Shown here: positions 4,147-6,052 of the stretch, one piece after another
How the letters are laid out: each line of letters starts with the position of its first letter
How positions within the stretch are numbered: position 1 is the stretch's first letter
Origin: Candidatus Saccharimonadota bacterium
GTDB taxonomy: Bacteria; Patescibacteriota; Saccharimonadia; Saccharimonadales; UBA4665
Length of the DNA: 6,052 nt
NCBI GenBank assembly: GCA_029288515.1
Contig: JARIHB010000096.1
Location: forward strand, 1-6,052
Reading direction: 5' to 3'
Position numbers and translations under genes: made by a program
The notes under the pieces: generated by a model
The model's database searches: none
Told to the model about the DNA's origin: nothing
Seen by the model: only the letters and a program-made list of their open reading frames with translations

Positions 4147-5502
4147 TTAACTACGTTTGGTTCGAATATTCTGGATACCGATAGCGGAGATAACGCCACC
4201 AGTAATCAGCAAGACCGCAACCATCACAATGCCCCGATGAAATGACTGTACGGTAAGCTGCGGCCCGGTAACTATGGCCAGGCCAGCTATAGCTAATAGC
4301 CCGGCGATACGCGCTACAGCATTATTCGTAGCCGAGGCTATACCGGCGCGTTCACTCTGGATCGAACCAAGTATGGCCGATACCAGCGGCGCAACCGTAA
4401 TGCACAGTCCGAGACCAAAGCCGAGTATCGCTGGAAATAGCTGCGTCCAATATGCCACCGAACTATCAACGCGTAGGAGATAGAGAAGTGAGACCCCGCC
4501 AATCACCGGTCCAACTCCCATAAAAAACCGCGGGCCATACCTTTCGGAAAGCTTACCGATAAGAGACGAGAACAGGAATAAACAAATAGTAACCGGCAGG
4601 ATAGTAAAGCCTGCCTGCACTGCCGTATATCCCCCTACTTGCTGCACAAACAGGACTACAATAAATGCCATTACCGATAGCCCGGCATATATCGCGAACG
4701 TTGCAATGTTGCCCACGCTAAAGTTACGCACCCTAAATAACCCCAGCGGCAGCATGGGCTGGGACGCGCGATGCTCATACCATACAAACAACACCATATT
4801 GACAATGCCAGCCAGTAGCGGCAAATAAATAACTGGGCTACCCCAACCGAAGCGCGCATGTTCGATCAGTGCATACACCGTGCCACCAAGACCAATTGCG
4901 CAAAGTACCGCGCCGATAGTATCAACGCGTGCGTCTGGGTTACGATGCCCATCATGCTTAAGCAATCGTAAGAGGTACAACGTGATAACCACCGGCACAA
5001 CGTTTACAGCGAATATGAGCCGCCATGACAGCATATCTATCAGTACGCCGCCTAACAACGGCCCAATAATATTTGCCGTGCCCGTCCAGGCCGTCCAGCT
5101 GCCAATCGCCTTACTTTGGCCCGGACCGCTAAACATTGAAATGATATACGCGAGCGAGCTAGGCACCAGTAGTGCGCCGGCGACCCCTTGCAGAGTGCGG
5201 GCTATAATCAAAAACAAACCGTTAGGTGCCACAGCGCACAATAACGACGTAACCAAAAAGCCGATCAATCCAGCAGCCAGTACGCGGCGGCGGCCAAACA
5301 AATCCGAAAATGATCCGGCGATGAGTATCAAAGCGCCAAGCGTTATAAGATAGGCGTCTACTACCCACTGCTGAATAAATAATCCGCCACCCAGATCATG
5401 TGCAATAGCTGGCAGCGCCACCGTAACAATCGAACCATCAAGGAACGCCACAAACGACGCTAATATACATACGATAAGTACGCGTCGTTGTTGCCGAGTC
5501 AT
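4147..5502 (-). CDS. DHA2-type MFS drug efflux permease (EmrB/QacA-like)
   Basis: This protein has 451 residues and about 14 predicted membrane helices. It should be a proton-driven inner-membrane exporter of hydrophobic or cationic compounds. Family motifs are clear: motif D1 LDGSIVTVALP (21-31) with membrane-embedded Asp22, motif A GSFSDLFGRRR (63-73) between helices 2 and 3, and motif B RTLQG (102-106) in helix 4. A further helix follows with IGPLLGG and WRLIFAVN. It is somewhat shorter than typical DHA2 members (about 480-540), mainly through short loops and a short tail ending RTKRS. Substrate cannot be predicted. The ATG at 5502 has no Shine-Dalgarno but sits six bases after a TATACT box, which suggests a leaderless message. 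The MarR-like gene follows 59 bases downstream and is the likely regulator. No EmrA-type partner is present in the window. Confidence 0.9.
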   Translation of the reverse strand: MTRQQRRVLIVCILASFVAFLDGSIVTVALPAIAHDLGGGLFIQQWVVDAYLITLGALILIAGSFSDLFGRRRVLAAGLIGFLVTSLLCAVAPNGLFLIIARTLQGVAGALLVPSSLAYIISMFSGPGQSKAIGSWTAWTGTANIIGPLLGGVLIDMLSWRLIFAVNVVPVVITLYLLRLLKHDGHRNPDARVDTIGAVLCAIGLGGTVYALIEHARFGWGSPVIYLPLLAGIVNMVLFVWYEHRASQPMLPLGLFRVRNFSVGNIATFAIYAGLSVMAFIVVLFVQQVGGYTAVQAGFTILPVTICLFLFSSLIGKLSERYGPRFFMGVGPVIGGVSLLYLLRVDSSVAYWTQLFPAILGFGLGLCITVAPLVSAILGSIQSERAGIASATNNAVARIAGLLAIAGLAIVTGPQLTVQSFHRGIVMVAVLLITGGVISAIGIQNIRTKRS

Positions 5503-5508
5503 AGCTTA

Positions 5509-5514
5509 AGTATA
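5509..5514 (-). promoter_or_regulatory. -10 box for a leaderless exporter transcript
   Basis: TATACT on the minus strand (5 of 6 to consensus) ends six bases before the exporter ATG, so the usual start point at +7 would be the A of the ATG itself. The -35 hexamer at 17 bases (TAGCGG) is weak. The 59-base gap before it contains only a poor 5-bp inverted repeat and no convincing terminator for the upstream asparaginase. Confidence 0.5.
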
Positions 5515-5561
5515 AGGATAATTTTCGGCTACCGCTAGTTTAAGTGACAAGCCGGCTGGAG

Positions 5562-6052
5562 CTATCGTATTACGGTAAAGATGCCTGCCTCTTTGTCTTT
5601 TTGAACGTTCGCAGCCTCAAAAGCCTGGCCATTCATGGCAACGTATATGCCCGAAGGCAATGCTTGCGCATAAGCTATAGCGCTTCCCAGATTAAACATT
5701 GCGTCCGAAGCTTCGCCAACACTGTACGGAAGCATCGCACCGGTAAGGACTATCGTCTTTGCTGCCAATGTTTCATTGCGCCCTAAAAACCGGGCGGTTT
5801 CCGGCATAGTATCGGTCCCATGCGTAACAATTACCTTGTCCTCGCCCGAATTCTCTATAGCGGTATGTATTGCTGCACGGTTCTCATCTGTCATATCCAA
5901 ACTATCAACCATAAAGAGTGTTTTAAGTGTGTATTTGCCTAGAAAACGAGCCCTGGCCACCATTTCAGGCACATGAGTCTCGCCAAAAAGCTTCGAATCA
6001 TTATCGAATGATCCGTCAGGCAGAAAAGCTGGTAGCTTATCGATTGTGCCAC
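5562..6052 (-). CDS. Short single-domain L-asparaginase, 5' end outside window
   Basis: Asparaginases hydrolyse L-asparagine to aspartate and ammonia. The 162 visible residues begin GTIDKLP, so only the start codon and roughly ten residues lie beyond the right edge. The first family threonine (GGTI motif; Thr2 here) and the second, in THGTDTM (76-82), are both present, as are DSLD (49-52), VLTGAMLP (101-108) and VAMNG near the C-terminus. The protein ends with GIFTVIR and lacks the C-terminal domain of the 320-350-residue type I/II enzymes. That length matches a known group of roughly 160-170-aa asparaginases, so it is not necessarily truncated. No lysine lies in NLGSAIAYAQALPSG, where type II enzymes carry the catalytic Lys. 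The in-frame GTG at 5972 is internal, not the start, because conserved sequence continues upstream. Confidence 0.88.
   Translation of the reverse strand, partial: GTIDKLPAFLPDGSFDNDSKLFGETHVPEMVARARFLGKYTLKTLFMVDSLDMTDENRAAIHTAIENSGEDKVIVTHGTDTMPETARFLGRNETLAAKTIVLTGAMLPYSVGEASDAMFNLGSAIAYAQALPSGIYVAMNGQAFEAANVQKDKEAGIFTVIR

Noticed and set aside
4880..5353. A 157-codon plus-strand frame opposite the MFS exporter
   Set aside because: It is antisense to a strongly supported permease; the Pro/Ser/Ala/Arg-rich composition is typical of a shadow frame.
5521..5561. Inverted repeat CGGCT/AGCCG after the asparaginase stop, considered as a terminator
   Set aside because: It is only 5 bp with a loop of about 19 bases and a tail of AAAATT, too weak for an intrinsic terminator.

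Overview
This is a bacterial chromosomal window of moderate GC content with a standard genetic code. CCA ends are encoded in all three tRNAs, intergenic gaps are short, and several minus-strand genes have -10-like hexamers almost touching their start codons. The compact layout and protein types (divergent NrdR, GT2 membrane glycosyltransferase, DHA2 exporter, short single-domain asparaginase) would fit a small-genome bacterium such as a Patescibacteria/Saccharibacteria member. That assignment is only a guess from gene style. I saw no phage, transposon or CRISPR signature.

Layout. 1-308: no gene I can support, but there is a leftward extended -10 promoter at 74-82 driving something that runs off the left edge. 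309-538: tRNA-Val(GAC), leftward, with a clear terminator, a long hairpin just upstream and a candidate promoter. 583-797: a self-contained rightward unit made of a promoter, a Shine-Dalgarno-like AAGAGG, a 38-codon GTG-start ORF and a strong 14-bp stem terminator. 851-1274: an NrdR-like regulator whose start codon is overlapped by an 18-bp perfect palindrome with a NrdR-box core. Its stop codon overlaps the stop codon of a convergent gene.

1271-3465 is a leftward block: tRNA-Thr(CGT), tRNA-Gly(CCC), a three-helix small membrane protein and a multi-spanning GT2 glycosyltransferase whose start abuts or overlaps the preceding stop. 3650-5502 is a leftward drug-exporter module: a DHA2-type MFS permease followed by a MarR regulator. 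5562-6052 is the 3' part of a leftward short asparaginase that continues past the right edge.

How the parts may work together: the MarR protein probably controls the adjacent exporter; the small membrane protein probably assists the glycosyltransferase in making a cell-surface glycan; the NrdR-like protein probably binds its own start-site palindrome. The points most worth a second look are the NrdR-box-like palindrome, the degraded ATP-cone signature of that NrdR homologue, and the 38-aa gene. No clearly new defence or mobile system is visible.
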